The notes: generated by a model from the sequence alone, not told the origin. DNA of 64,000 nucleotides from Saccharothrix tamanrassetensis (GCF_014203665.1 NZ_JACHJN010000012.1:207988-271987), one strand, 5' to 3'; shown: positions 40,432 through 51,627, counted from the first letter of the stretch. Numbers and translations: made by a program.

Positions 40432-41487
40432 GTGGGAAGCAAGCGCACGGCGCGTCCGGCGCGTAGGCCCACCCTCCACGACGTGGGGCGCCTCGCGGGG
40501 ACTTCGACGGCTGTCGTCAGCTACGTGCTCAACGGCGGACCCCGTCCGGTTTCCGACAAGACGCGGATCAAGGTCGAAGAGGCCATCCGGATGCTCGGCT
40601 ACCGGCGCAACCCGCTCGCCGGCGCGTTGAGCGGCGGCCGGTCCAACCTCATCGGCCTGCTGGTGCCCGACACCGCGAACGCCTTCTTCGGCGAACTCTC
40701 GCGCTGCATCGAGGCGGAGGGGCGTCGCCGGGGCCTGCTCACGCTGCTCGGCAACACCGGCTACCACTCGTCGCTCGGGGACGACTACGGCAAGGCGTTC
40801 TCCGAGCTGCGCCCGCGCGGGATCTTCGTGACGACCGGCGAAGAGCCGCGCCAGGAAGACGAGACCCCTCGGGTCTACGTGCAGTGGGCCAGCCCCGACA
40901 GCACCTCGCCGAGCGTGACCTTCAACGACCTCCAGGGCGCCGCGCTCGTCGTCGAGCACTTGATCCGGCACGGCTACGAGGACATCGTCTGCGTGGCCGG
41001 TGAGCTCGAGGCGGGCCCGGCGAAAGGCCGGGAGGGTGGTTGGCGCCAGGCGATGCGGAGTGCGGGCCTGCCCACGGAGGGCAGGCTCATCCGGTCCTCC
41101 TTCGACCGGGTCGAAGCGGAGCGTGCGGTGAGGCAGGTCCTGGAGAGCGGGAACCGACCCCGCGCGATCTACGCGACGACCGATGAGCAGGCGCTGGTGA
41201 CGATCCGCACGGCGACCAACCTCGGGTTGCGCGTACCCGACGACCTGGCGGTCGTGGGCTTCGACGGCATACGGGAGGCGCGGCTGGGGAGCTTCCCGCT
41301 CACCACCATCAGCCTCCCGTTCGAGCAGCTCGCGGTCCGCGCGTTCGACGCCTTGGACGAGACCTTCTACGAAGGTGGAGGTTCAGGGGCGTCGGTGGTC
41401 CTGGACGGCACGCTCAGCATCGGCGTGACGTGCGGGTGCGAGCAGGGTTCGGATGCTTCGCGGCTCGGCGTAGCCACAGGCGGGTAG
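40432..41487 (+). CDS. LacI-family transcriptional regulator
   Basis: A 351-residue LacI/GalR protein. The HTH is TLHDVGRLAGTSTAVVSYVL near residues 13-32. The hinge helix region reads NPLAGALSGGRSNLIGLLVPD, and a periplasmic-binding-protein-like ligand domain follows (ATTDEQALVTIRTATNLGLRVPDDLAVVGFDG). GTG at 40432 follows AGGGAGCAGGAG; a GTG six codons upstream is possible. Two related 14-base palindromes sit near the divergent cupin and importer genes 0.7-0.8 kb downstream. They are its likely operators, and the imported solute or a breakdown product is the likely effector. Confidence 0.9.
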   Translation: MGSKRTARPARRPTLHDVGRLAGTSTAVVSYVLNGGPRPVSDKTRIKVEEAIRMLGYRRNPLAGALSGGRSNLIGLLVPDTANAFFGELSRCIEAEGRRRGLLTLLGNTGYHSSLGDDYGKAFSELRPRGIFVTTGEEPRQEDETPRVYVQWASPDSTSPSVTFNDLQGAALVVEHLIRHGYEDIVCVAGELEAGPAKGREGGWRQAMRSAGLPTEGRLIRSSFDRVEAERAVRQVLESGNRPRAIYATTDEQALVTIRTATNLGLRVPDDLAVVGFDGIREARLGSFPLTTISLPFEQLAVRAFDALDETFYEGGGSGASVVLDGTLSIGVTCGCEQGSDASRLGVATGG

Positions 41488-41647
41488 CCCCGGGCGGGTA
41501 GTCACCGAGGCGTGGAAGTGCGCGTGCCCGCCGGGGTCGTGCGGCAGCTCGTTCTTCGCCGGCCTTCGACCTTCGCGGTCGGGCACGGCGTGTCGCGTCG
41601 GCCCCGCCGCGCGAGCACACGGCGGAGCTGACGCCTTCGGACACGCC

Positions 41648-42112
41648 CTACTTCGCGGGCTCGTGCTCGTCCGACCCGTAGTTCGGGCTCAACGACAGGG
41701 CGCTGAAGCGGAACGGGCGGTCGACTCGGTTGAAGCCGAGCGGGCAGTGGCGGACGCCCGCGGGGATGTAGACCGAACCACTGGTCGTGATCGTGTGCCG
41801 GACGCCCTCGATGTCGAGGTAGATCTCCGCGCCGAGGTCGTCCACGTTGTCCGGGTCGTTGCCGTGCCAGATCAGGACTTCGTCGTAGTCGTGCTCGTGC
41901 TCCTTCACCCACTGCACGGGGGAGTCGCACTCCCTGATCCAGGTGTAGGTCAAGTGGATCTTGCTCTCCGGGACTTCCTGCGAGCGCATGAGCGCGAGCG
42001 CCTCGCCCACGTTGTCCGGTTCGACGACGCCGGCGGCGGCTCCCTCGTTCACGAGGTCGTCGATGCAGTTGGGCATCTTCCTGACGAACAGGCGCTCGTA
42101 CTGACTGGTCAT
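41648..42112 (-). CDS. Cupin-domain protein
   Basis: A 154-residue small cupin. HEHDYDEVLIWHGN is the first cupin motif with the His-His-Glu metal set, and VYIPAGVRHCPLGF supplies the second motif and its histidine. An N-terminal helix precedes the barrel. ATG at 42112 has GGAGGAAGAGG upstream. A 14-base palindrome lies 56 bases before the start. It is divergent from the ABC importer operon and convergent with the LacI gene. It may modify the imported solute (isomerase or dioxygenase-like). Confidence 0.8.
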   Translation of the reverse strand: MTSQYERLFVRKMPNCIDDLVNEGAAAGVVEPDNVGEALALMRSQEVPESKIHLTYTWIRECDSPVQWVKEHEHDYDEVLIWHGNDPDNVDDLGAEIYLDIEGVRHTITTSGSVYIPAGVRHCPLGFNRVDRPFRFSALSLSPNYGSDEHEPAK

Positions 42113-42167
42113 CGGGCCTCTTCCTCCATGTGCTTCCCCCTGGCGGTCGGCGCCGAGGCTAACACGT

Positions 42168-42181
42168 TCTAAGCGTTTAGA
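42168..42181. promoter_or_regulatory. LacI-type operator candidate before the cupin gene
   Basis: TCTAAGCGTTTAGA is a near-perfect palindrome with central CG, the form preferred by LacI-family proteins. It lies 56 bases upstream of the cupin start. It shares the TCTAA...TTAGA arms with the site at 42267-42280. Confidence 0.6.
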
Positions 42182-42266
42182 AACTGCTCCGGAACCTCTT
42201 CCGTCAGGCCGTGACGCGACGTACTGTGTGGCGAAGTTCATCCGGGATCAGGCGAGGGGGAGCTGA

Positions 42267-42280
42267 TCTAACGGGTTAGA
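42267..42280. promoter_or_regulatory. LacI-type operator candidate before the importer operon
   Basis: TCTAACGGGTTAGA has perfect six-base arms (TCTAAC/GTTAGA). It lies 39 bases upstream of the binding-protein start. The match to the cupin site suggests one regulator, most likely the LacI protein encoded at 40432. Confidence 0.6.
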
Positions 42281-42318
42281 ACCGAGTCCGTCCGCCCACT
42301 CGGAACTGGAGTTGCCCA

Positions 42319-43887
42319 GTGTTGCGCAGACCCCCACGCCCCGGGCCTGTCGTCGTGTCAGCCACGCCGGCCCGACGTCCCTCGTCCAGGCTGCTCGGTA
42401 TCGCGACCGGTGCCGTTCTCATCGCCGCCGCGCTCGCGGGCTGCGCTCCTCCGGAACGGGCCGGGAACAGCGGGGGCGGCACGCTCCGCATCGCCGCCGC
42501 CACCGACCCGGGCGAGAGCCTGAACCCCTACGCCAGCAACCAGAGCCCCACCCAGCAGCTCCGCAGCGCTCTGCTGTACGAGGGCCTCACCCGCCTGGAC
42601 CACACGGGGCGGCGCGAGTGGCGCCTCGCCACGGACATGACCGCGAACGCCGACTTCAGCGAGTGGACGATCAAGCTCCGCCCCGGCGTCAAGTTCACCG
42701 ACGGCAGCGACTTCACCTCCGCCGACGTGGTGGCGAGCATCAAGTACCTGCGCGACCCGGCGCACGCCGTCCAAGGGCTGGCGTTCATCGAGAAGATCGA
42801 CCCGAAGGCCGTCGAAGCGGTGGACGGGCTGACCGTCCGGGTCGGCCTGAGCGAGCCCTTCGCCCCGTTCAAGGAGATCTGGGCGAACGTCCTGCTGCCC
42901 ATGACCAAGGCGGGCTCGGTGCCGGAGAAGCCGATCGGCACCGGACCGTTCAGCGTCAAGGACTTCGCCGCCGGGCGGCAGTCCAAACTGGAGCGGTTCG
43001 ACGGCTACTGGGGTGACAAGCCCCAGCTCGGCGGGGTCGACATCATCGAGTTCCCCAGCCAGCAGGCGCAGGCGAACGCCCTGCTGTCCAACCAGGTCGA
43101 CATCGCCTCGGGTGCGACTCCGACCATCGCGAAGTCGTTCGCGGGCAAGAACGGCATCGCACTCCTCGACAGCAAGGGTGACTTCACGCTGCGGATCGGC
43201 CTCAACACGACCGTGGCGCCCTTCGACGACCTGCGCGTGCGGCAGGCGCTGCGGCTCCTGATCGACCGGGAGCAGGTCGTGTCCAACGCCTTCGGCGGGT
43301 ACGCGCGGGTGGCGAACGACCACGAGGGTGGCACGCCGCAGTGCGTCGCCCCGGACATCCCCCAGCGCAAGCAGGACATCGAGCAGGCGAAGAGGCTCCT
43401 CGCCGAGGCGGGGCAGAGCGACCTGTCGTTCTCGGTGACGACCGACGGACTCCTGCCCGGTATGCAGGAACTGGCCCAGGTGTTCTCCGAGAACGCCGCG
43501 AAGGCCGGGGTGAAGGTCGCCGTCAACGTGGTCACGGTTCCCGAGCTGCTGTCCAAGTGGGGCCAGTGGCCGGTGTTCATCGACTTCAACCCGATCCCCT
43601 ACCTGCCGACCGTGATCGGCGGGCTCCTGCCCGGACGTGTCGGCAACGCCACGCACTGGGACAACCCGGCCTTCGTCGGGCTCGCCGACCAGCTGTTCCT
43701 GGCACCCGAGCACGAGCAGTGCGCGATCATGAACCAGATGCACAAGATCGAGCACGAACAGGGCACGACGATCACGCCCGCGTTCGTCAACGTGCTCATG
43801 CCGCACCGCAGCAACGTCCGCGGACTGGTGCCGGACGTGAACGGCCGCCCGCTCTCCTTCCTGACGAACGTGACAGTCGAAAGCTGA
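42319..43887 (+). CDS. ABC importer solute-binding lipoprotein (peptide/opine/nickel type)
   Basis: A 522-residue family 5 extracellular solute-binding protein. A lipoprotein signal peptide ends in ALAGC, so the mature protein is anchored at about Cys42. GGTLRIAAATDPGESLNPYAS and the FTSADVVASIKYLRD stretch are typical of the DppA/OppA/NikA group. GTG at 42319 was chosen because GGAG lies eight bases upstream; a later GTG (42355) lacks a site. First gene of a four-gene operon. The substrate is not evident: peptide, opine or glycoside-type ligands are all possible. Confidence 0.92.
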   Translation: MLRRPPRPGPVVVSATPARRPSSRLLGIATGAVLIAAALAGCAPPERAGNSGGGTLRIAAATDPGESLNPYASNQSPTQQLRSALLYEGLTRLDHTGRREWRLATDMTANADFSEWTIKLRPGVKFTDGSDFTSADVVASIKYLRDPAHAVQGLAFIEKIDPKAVEAVDGLTVRVGLSEPFAPFKEIWANVLLPMTKAGSVPEKPIGTGPFSVKDFAAGRQSKLERFDGYWGDKPQLGGVDIIEFPSQQAQANALLSNQVDIASGATPTIAKSFAGKNGIALLDSKGDFTLRIGLNTTVAPFDDLRVRQALRLLIDREQVVSNAFGGYARVANDHEGGTPQCVAPDIPQRKQDIEQAKRLLAEAGQSDLSFSVTTDGLLPGMQELAQVFSENAAKAGVKVAVNVVTVPELLSKWGQWPVFIDFNPIPYLPTVIGGLLPGRVGNATHWDNPAFVGLADQLFLAPEHEQCAIMNQMHKIEHEQGTTITPAFVNVLMPHRSNVRGLVPDVNGRPLSFLTNVTVES

Positions 43888-43892
43888 ACTCC

Positions 43893-44894
43893 ATGTCTCA
43901 ACTGACGACGCGGATGCGCATCCGCCATCGCGGTTCGCCACCGGGACCGAAGAACGCGACGATCCCGTGGCTGGTACGTCGGCTCCTCGTCGGTGTGCTC
44001 GTGCTGTTCCTGGTCTCGGTGCTGCTGTTCCTGGTCACCCAGGCGCTGCCGGGGGACGTGGCCCGGATCATCCTCGGCAAGGACGCGACGGCCGAGCAGG
44101 TGGCGGGTCTCCGCCAGCAGCTCGGGCTCGACCAGCCGCTGCTCGGCCAGTACTGGCACTGGCTAAGCGGCGTGCTCTCCGGGCAGATGGGGACCTCCCT
44201 GGAGAACGGCGAGCCGGTGGGCGACATCGTCGGCCCGAGGATGTTCAACTCGTTCACCCTGGGCTTCATGTCGCTGGTGCTGATCCTCCCGCTCGCCGTG
44301 ATCGTCGGCGTGTTCAGCGCCTACAAGCGCGACAGCGCGCTGGACAAGGCTTTCGTCGCGGTGTCCTCGCTGTTCACGGCACTCCCCGCCTTCGTCGTGG
44401 GAATGCTGCTGATCGCGTTCTTCGCCACGTCGGTGCTCGGTGTGCTGCCGGGGGTCTCGAACATCCCGCCGGGGGACCTGCCCTGGTGGCACCCGGCCGA
44501 ACTCGTCCTCCCGGTCACCACCCTGACGCTCATGGGCGTCATGTACCTCGGACGTCTGGTGCGGGCCTCGTTCATCGACGCGATGAACAGCGAGTACGTC
44601 CAGACGGCGATCCTGAAGGGGCTCGGCAGTCGCCGCATCCTGTTCCGGCACGCCCTGCCGAACGCGGTCGCGGCAAGCCTTCCGGCCGCCAGCCTGGTCG
44701 CCGCGGTCACCATCACGGGCGTCGTCGTGGTCGAGTACGTCTACTCCTACCCGGGTCTCGGGACGGCGGTCGTCAGTGCCGTGAACTCCCATGACCTGCC
44801 GGTGATGCAGGCGTGCATCCTCATCCTCGCGACCGCGTACTACCTCTTCAACCTCCTCGCGGACGTCTTCGCCGCCTTGGGCAGGTCGCGATGA
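43893..44894 (+). CDS. ABC importer permease, DppB-like
   Basis: A 333-residue membrane permease with six predicted helices. The N-terminal VPWLVRRLLVG-like lead, the TQALPGD motif and the EAA-type loop RASFIDAMNSEYVQTAILKGLG are those of DppB/OppB proteins. It starts five bases after the binding-protein gene and its stop overlaps an ATG of the next gene. It pairs with the DppC-like permease below. Confidence 0.92.
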   Translation: MSQLTTRMRIRHRGSPPGPKNATIPWLVRRLLVGVLVLFLVSVLLFLVTQALPGDVARIILGKDATAEQVAGLRQQLGLDQPLLGQYWHWLSGVLSGQMGTSLENGEPVGDIVGPRMFNSFTLGFMSLVLILPLAVIVGVFSAYKRDSALDKAFVAVSSLFTALPAFVVGMLLIAFFATSVLGVLPGVSNIPPGDLPWWHPAELVLPVTTLTLMGVMYLGRLVRASFIDAMNSEYVQTAILKGLGSRRILFRHALPNAVAASLPAASLVAAVTITGVVVVEYVYSYPGLGTAVVSAVNSHDLPVMQACILILATAYYLFNLLADVFAALGRSR

Positions 44895-44905
44895 AGGAGC
44901 AAGCC

Positions 44906-45856
44906 GTGACAACGGATCAGACAGCCGGCCTCCCGCCGTCGGAGAACCCGGTGATCGGCGGCCCGGCGCCGTTGGACACCGTCGCAGCGCCGTTGGACAC
45001 CGGCACAGCGGCAGGCGGGAGAAGCAACCTCTCGGTGCTCAGCCGTGCCGTCCGCACCGGACAGGCGCGGCTCGGCCTCGCGCTGCTCGCGGCGGTCGGG
45101 CTCCTGGTGGTGCTCGGCCCCTTCTTCGCCCCCTACGCTCCCGACGCCATCATCGGGCAGCCTCTGGAGGGTCCGGGCGGGAAGTTCCTGCTGGGAACCG
45201 ACATCCTCGGCCGCGACGTCCTGAGCCGGCTGCTCCACGGAGGCCTCAACCTCTCGTGGATGGCGATCCTCGCGGCGGGTCTCGGCGTGTTCCTCGGCTG
45301 TCTCGTCGGCCTCACCGCCGCCTACAAGGGTGGAGCCGTCGACGCGCTGCTCATGCGCGCCATGGACGTCCTGCTGAGCTTCCCGGAGATCATCTTCGTG
45401 CTGCTGTTCGTGTCCATGCTCGGTCGTAGCACGCTGCTGACCGCGGTGCTCGTCGGTGTGGCGTTCGTGCCCGGTGTGTCCCGGGTGATGCGCGGTGCGG
45501 CACTTCCGGTGATCGGCAGCGAGTACGTGCTCTGGGCGAAGGCGAACGGCCTGCCACCGAAGCAGATCCTGGTCCGGGAGGTCCTGCCCGGCGTGACCTC
45601 GCCGCTGATGGTGGAGACCGGGATGCGGCTCGTCTGGGCGGTCTCGGCGATCGCCTCGCTGAGCTACCTCGGGTTCGGCATCGCGCCGCCGGCGGCGGAC
45701 TGGGGCCTGATGGTCGGCGAGAACCAGGACGGCCTGTCGATCGCGCCCCTGCCGGTGCTGGCGCCGATCGTGCTGATCCTCATGATGGCGCTCGGGGGCA
45801 ACCTCGTCGCCGAGTCCGTTGCCAGGACGGTCGGCCGCACGGAAGGGAAGCGCTGA
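44906..45856 (+). CDS. ABC importer permease, DppC-like
   Basis: A 316-residue permease. APYAPDAIIGQPLEGPGGKF and LGTDILGRDVLSRLLHG are the DppC/OppC signatures, and the EAA loop reads RGAALPVIGSEYVLWAKANG. The GTG at 44906 has a strong AAGGAG site six bases upstream. An ATG at 44891 overlapping the previous stop (ATGA) would add five residues and is also plausible. It completes the transmembrane channel. Confidence 0.9.
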   Translation: MTTDQTAGLPPSENPVIGGPAPLDTVAAPLDTGTAAGGRSNLSVLSRAVRTGQARLGLALLAAVGLLVVLGPFFAPYAPDAIIGQPLEGPGGKFLLGTDILGRDVLSRLLHGGLNLSWMAILAAGLGVFLGCLVGLTAAYKGGAVDALLMRAMDVLLSFPEIIFVLLFVSMLGRSTLLTAVLVGVAFVPGVSRVMRGAALPVIGSEYVLWAKANGLPPKQILVREVLPGVTSPLMVETGMRLVWAVSAIASLSYLGFGIAPPAADWGLMVGENQDGLSIAPLPVLAPIVLILMMALGGNLVAESVARTVGRTEGKR

Positions 45857-45857
45857 A

Positions 45858-47633
<1,776 letters not shown>

Positions 47634-47663
47634 ACGGTCGGCGGGCGGTGTCGGCAACCGCCT

Positions 47664-47698
47664 CCCGGCTGCCCCGGTTCGGGTCCGGGGCAGCCGGG
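47664..47698 (+). terminator. Rho-independent-like hairpin after the importer operon
   Basis: CCCGGCTGCCCCG (47664-47676) and CGGGGCAGCCGGG (47686-47698) are perfect 13-base arms around a nine-base loop, 31 bases after the importer ATPase stop. No T-tract follows. Confidence 0.65.
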
Positions 47699-47901
47699 AC
47701 GGTCGTCGGTCATCTGCTCGGCAGAGCACGCGGCTGCCCCAGTCGTACAGGGGCGTTCCACCGCACGACCTGGACAGCACCGGCGACTACCCCGCGCGGG
47801 ACAGAGCCCGGAACGAACTCGAACGAGCCGTCGCGCTGATCGGACAGTCCGCCTGGTCGAGAACGCGGAGCCCTCGTCGCGACCGTGGTGGCGAAGACGG
47901 G

Positions 47902-48360
47902 TCAGCCGGTGAGCCTGCCGGTGCGGCGGGAGCGGGCCAGGGCCAGCCCGCCGAGGACCACGCCGACCAGCCCCACCACCAGGGCCACGTAGGCCCCGCC
48001 GCGCCCGTTGCCCGTGCCGATACCACTGTCGGAGGTGGCCACGACCAGCCCGCCGAGGGCCATCCCGACCAGCCCCGCCGCCAAGGCCACGACGGCCCCG
48101 AGTCGCCCCGAGCCGGTGCCGACGCGACTGGTGGGACGGGCCAGCGCCAGCCCGCCGACGACCACGCCGATCAGACCCAGCACGGCGGCGGTGGTGGCCC
48201 CGAGTCGCCCGGCGCTCATGGTGAGAACGCCGGCGGCGACCGACCGGTCGACCGAAGCGTGCGCGGCTGCGGGCGTGGCGAGCCCGGAACCTCCGATCAG
48301 GGCGGCTCCGGCCACGGCGAGCACCAGGCGGACTGACAGCAGGGCTTTTGATGAACTCAT
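47902..48360 (-). CDS. DUF6223-like small membrane protein
   Basis: A 152-residue protein with an N-terminal hydrophobic signal/anchor segment (LLSVRLVLAVAGAALIGG) and three later glycine-rich hydrophobic segments. Each of these contains a version of VGLVGVVLGGLALARS. The internal repeats end with basic residues. The pattern matches the actinobacterial DUF6223 family, of unknown function. ATG at 48360 has GAGAGGGAC just upstream. It is divergent from the histidine kinase gene. Confidence 0.7.
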   Translation of the reverse strand: MSSSKALLSVRLVLAVAGAALIGGSGLATPAAAHASVDRSVAAGVLTMSAGRLGATTAAVLGLIGVVVGGLALARPTSRVGTGSGRLGAVVALAAGLVGMALGGLVVATSDSGIGTGNGRGGAYVALVVGLVGVVLGGLALARSRRTGRLTG

Positions 48361-48575
48361 GTCCCTCTCCGTTTCCGGGATTCGGATGTCGCCTGATCAT
48401 GTCCGCCGGACGCACCGCCGGTCGTTGTGCGGACGGATGCAATTCGCGCTGCCACAAGGGACGCATCCCGCTGCCGCGGACGCGGCAGGCGCCGGAGAAG
48501 TACTGCGTGCGCGGTAGCCGGCCGGTCGTCTGCGGGGAGGAGTCGTCCGCGACAGGATCCGGCTAACGTGCGCGC

Positions 48576-49700
48576 ATGAGCACAGGACGGTCCGGCGTTC
48601 CGGCCGCTGTCAAGGATTGGGCGATCGCCGTCTGCGTGGCAGCGACGCTGGTGGTCGCCGGGCTGTCCGAGAACCACGCCGCCACCGGTATCGATTTCCT
48701 CGGCTACGCGCTGTTGGCGGTCGGCGGTCTGGCGCTGGTGGCGCGTCGCCGCGCTCCGGTTCCCGTCCTGATCGTCACCGGGCTGTGCGCGGTGGGTCAT
48801 CAGGCGGTCGGTTTCGACGTGCCCGCCGTCGCGTTCCTGTTCGCGGTGTACGCCGCCGTGCGGGCGGGCCACCGCGTCGCCACGGTCGTGGCGGCGGTGG
48901 TGATGCTGGCCGCTCTCCCGCTCGTCGCCCTGGCACAGGCCATGTCCGTGGGCGAGGCGCTCGCACGGTCCCGGGGTGCCCTCGAACTGGCTTGGCTGGT
49001 CGCCGCCGGCGCCGCCGGCGAAGCGCTGCGGCAGGCCGAGCGGCGGGCGGACGAAGCCGAGCGCACCCGGGAGGAGACCGCGCGCCGCCGCGCCGACGAG
49101 GAGCGGCTGCACATCGCGCGGGAGCTGCACGATTCCCTCACCCACCAGATCTCGATCATCAAGGTGCAGGCCGGGGTCGCCGTCCACCTGGCCCGCAAGC
49201 GGGGCGAACAGGTGCCGGAGGCCCTGCTGGCGATCGACGAGGCCGGTCGTGAGGCGGCCCGGGAACTGCGGGCGACCCTGGAGGCGCTGCGCGATGACGG
49301 CAAGTCCCCGCCGCACGGCCTCGCCCATGTCCCGGAACTGGTGGAACGGGCCCGCACGACCGGCCTGGACGCGACGCTGACGATCGGCGGGCAGCGGCAC
49401 GACGTGCCGGCCGCGGTGGACCGGACCGCCTACCGGATCGTCCAGGAGTCGCTGACCAACATCGCCCGGCACGCCGCCGCCGCCACGGCGTCGGTCCGGA
49501 TCGACTACCGCCCGGACGCCCTCGCCATCCGGGTCGACGACGACGGCAAGGCCACGCCGGGCACCGCCGCGACGCCCGGTGTCGGGCTGCTCGGGATGCG
49601 CGAACGGGTCGCAGCCCTCGGTGGTCGCCTGCGCGCGGAACCGCGCAGCGAGGGCGGCTTCACCGTCCACGCCGAACTACCCGTGGACCGGGCGTCGTGA
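48576..49700 (+). CDS. NarL-type sensor histidine kinase
   Basis: A 374-residue kinase. Four or five N-terminal transmembrane segments (about residues 10-150) are followed by a HisKA_3 dimerisation helix with the phospho-accepting His in RELHDSLTHQISIIKVQAG. An HATPase_c domain comes next (VDRTAYRIVQESLTNIARHA, then GVGLLGMRERVAALGGRL). The sensor has no large extracellular loop, so it may sense the membrane. The GTGA overlap with the response regulator confirms a two-component pair. Such pairs in actinomycetes often act on adjacent exporters; here the nearest gene is the divergent DUF6223-type protein. Confidence 0.92.
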   Translation: MSTGRSGVPAAVKDWAIAVCVAATLVVAGLSENHAATGIDFLGYALLAVGGLALVARRRAPVPVLIVTGLCAVGHQAVGFDVPAVAFLFAVYAAVRAGHRVATVVAAVVMLAALPLVALAQAMSVGEALARSRGALELAWLVAAGAAGEALRQAERRADEAERTREETARRRADEERLHIARELHDSLTHQISIIKVQAGVAVHLARKRGEQVPEALLAIDEAGREAARELRATLEALRDDGKSPPHGLAHVPELVERARTTGLDATLTIGGQRHDVPAAVDRTAYRIVQESLTNIARHAAAATASVRIDYRPDALAIRVDDDGKATPGTAATPGVGLLGMRERVAALGGRLRAEPRSEGGFTVHAELPVDRAS

Positions 49701-50359
49701 TCCGCGTCCTGCTGGTCGACGACCAGCCGCTCCTCCGCAGCGGCTTCCGCGCGCTGCTCGACGTGGAGGACGACATCGAGGTGGTGGCCGAGGCCGGCGA
49801 CGGGGAGGAAGGCCTGGCGCTCGCCGGGGAACACCTGCCGGACATCGCGCTCATCGACATCCGGATGCCCGTCATGGACGGCATCGAGGCCACCCGGCGC
49901 ATCGCCGCCGACCCGGCCCTGGCGCGGGTGCACGTCGTCATCCTGACCAACTACGGCTTGGACGAGCACGTCTTCAACGCGCTGCGCGCCGGTGCCGCCG
50001 GATTCCTCGTCAAGGACATCGAGCCGGAGGACTTCCTGCACGCCGTACGGGTCGCCGCGCGCGGCGACGCGCTGCTCGCGCCGTCGATCACCCGCAAGCT
50101 GATCGACCGGTACGTCAGCGAGCCGCTCCACCCGCGTGCCGACACGGACCTGAACGGGCTGACCAACCGCGAGCGGGAGGCCGTCGCCCTGGTCGCCCAC
50201 GGCCTGTCCAACGACCAGATCGCCGACCGCATGGTGATCAGCCCACTGACCGCCAAGACCCACATCAACCGCGCCATGACGAAACTCCACGCCCGTGACC
50301 GCGCCCAGCTCGTGGTCCTCGCCTACGAGTCCGGGCTGGTCACCCCGCGCGGCCGGTGA
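49697..50359 (+). CDS. NarL/FixJ-type response regulator
   Basis: A 220-residue two-domain regulator. The receiver has the acidic pair in LLVDDQPLLRSG, the phospho-accepting Asp in IDIRMPVMDG and Lys in FLVKDI. A LuxR-type HTH follows (LTNREREAVALVAHG, SNDQIADRMVISPLTAKTHI). Start and length are typical. The GTG start overlaps the kinase stop. Confidence 0.93.
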   Translation: MIRVLLVDDQPLLRSGFRALLDVEDDIEVVAEAGDGEEGLALAGEHLPDIALIDIRMPVMDGIEATRRIAADPALARVHVVILTNYGLDEHVFNALRAGAAGFLVKDIEPEDFLHAVRVAARGDALLAPSITRKLIDRYVSEPLHPRADTDLNGLTNREREAVALVAHGLSNDQIADRMVISPLTAKTHINRAMTKLHARDRAQLVVLAYESGLVTPRGR

Positions 50360-50369
50360 CATCGACGAA

Positions 50370-50462
50370 CCCCGCCCGCCTCCTCCGACACGATGACCGG
50401 CCGGTCGACCGGGACGCGGGCGTGACCGCGGCCGATGGCGGGTCCGGAGGAGGCGGGCGGGG
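50370..50462. terminator. Long inverted repeat between convergent genes
   Basis: CCCCGCCCGCCTCCTCCG (50370-50387) and its exact complement (50445-50462) are 18-base arms. They enclose 57 bases that contain further short palindromes (ACCGGCCGGT). They lie between the ends of the response regulator (50359) and the protease gene (50476), so a bidirectional terminator is likely. The loop is unusually long. Confidence 0.55.
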
Positions 50463-50475
50463 TGATGCGGGTCGA

Positions 50476-51627
50476 TCAGTACGCGGGGTTGACCGTCAGG
50501 AGCCGGTTCGGCGAGCCCCTCGGGTCGGACACCACGCTCTTGGTGGAGTTGTTCACCAACGTGGTCGCCACCTGAGCGGGCGTCAGCGCGGGGTTCCCGG
50601 ACAGCAGCAGCGCCGCCGCGCCGGCCACGTGCGGCGTCGCCATGGACGTCCCGGACAGCTCGCCCCAGTCCGTGTCGCTGCCGTTGTACGCCGAGGCGAT
50701 GCTCTCACCCGGTGCGAACAGGTCGACACAGCTGCCGTAGTTGGAGAAGTACGACCGCCGGTCGGTCCAGTCGGACGACGCGATGGTCAACGCCTCCCGC
50801 ACCCGTGACGGCGAGTGCCGGCACGAGTCGTCGGACTCGTTGCCCGCCGCCACCACCGCCACCACGCCATCGGCGATGGTCCGCCGCACGGCGTCCTCGA
50901 TCACCCGGTCCGGGGCGTCGCCGCCGAGGCTCATGTTCGCCACGGCCGGACCGGACGCGTGGTTCGCCACCACCCAGTCCAACGCCTCCGCGACGTCCTC
51001 GCTGCTGCCGTTGCCGTAGCAGTCGAACACCTTCGCCGAGACCAGCCGGACGCCTTTCGCCACGCCGTAGGTCGACCCGCCGACGGTGCCGGCGACGTGC
51101 GTGCCGTGCCCGTGGCAGTCCTCGTTCTGGTCGTCCACGGTGTTCGTGCCCCACACCGCACGTCCGCCGAAGTCGCGGTGGCTGACCCGGACTCCGGTGT
51201 CGACCACGTACACGGTGACGTTCGACGCCGTGTTGGGGTACCGGTAGTAGTCGTCCAACGGCAGGCGCCGCTGGTCGACCCGGTCCAGTCCCCACGACGG
51301 CGGGTCGGGTTGTTCGCCGGCGACTCTCACCCGCTGGTTCTGCTGCACGTAGGACACCGCCGGATCGGCGGCGAGCCGCCGTGCGTCGCGTGCCGTCATG
51401 CGCACCGAGAACCCTTGGAACACATGGGAGAACTCGTGGACGACCGTACCCGAGTACCGGGCAGCCAGGTCATCCGGCGCGCGTTCTCCCTTGAGCACCA
51501 CCACATAACTGCCCTCGATGGCGCCGGGCGTGCCCGCGCCCAGCACATCGGCCACGGCGACCGGTGTGACACCCACCAGCCCACCGGCTATCACCGCCGT
51601 GGCGGCCAACCAGGATCCTGTCCTCAT
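50476..51627 (-). CDS. Secreted subtilisin-like serine protease (S8)
   Basis: A 383-residue precursor. The signal peptide (MRTGSWLAATAVIAGGLVGV) is followed by an I9-type propeptide (SYVVVLKGERAPDDLAARY) and the S8 catalytic domain. The triad is Asp in VVDTGVRVSH, His in CHGHGTHVAGT and Ser in LSGTSMATPHVAG. The oxyanion Asn is in AAGNES. These, with the cysteines in the catalytic domain, resemble proteinase-K-type enzymes. ATG at 51627 has an AGGAGG ribosome site; the longer frame adds an unsupported N-terminus. It probably degrades extracellular protein. Confidence 0.95.
   Translation of the reverse strand: MRTGSWLAATAVIAGGLVGVTPVAVADVLGAGTPGAIEGSYVVVLKGERAPDDLAARYSGTVVHEFSHVFQGFSVRMTARDARRLAADPAVSYVQQNQRVRVAGEQPDPPSWGLDRVDQRRLPLDDYYRYPNTASNVTVYVVDTGVRVSHRDFGGRAVWGTNTVDDQNEDCHGHGTHVAGTVGGSTYGVAKGVRLVSAKVFDCYGNGSSEDVAEALDWVVANHASGPAVANMSLGGDAPDRVIEDAVRRTIADGVVAVVAAGNESDDSCRHSPSRVREALTIASSDWTDRRSYFSNYGSCVDLFAPGESIASAYNGSDTDWGELSGTSMATPHVAGAAALLLSGNPALTPAQVATTLVNNSTKSVVSDPRGSPNRLLTVNPAY

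Noticed and set aside
40116..40472. Proline/threonine-rich small secreted protein on the minus strand
   Set aside because: Overlaps the start of the LacI gene and its likely promoter, and has no signal peptide with a ribosome site.
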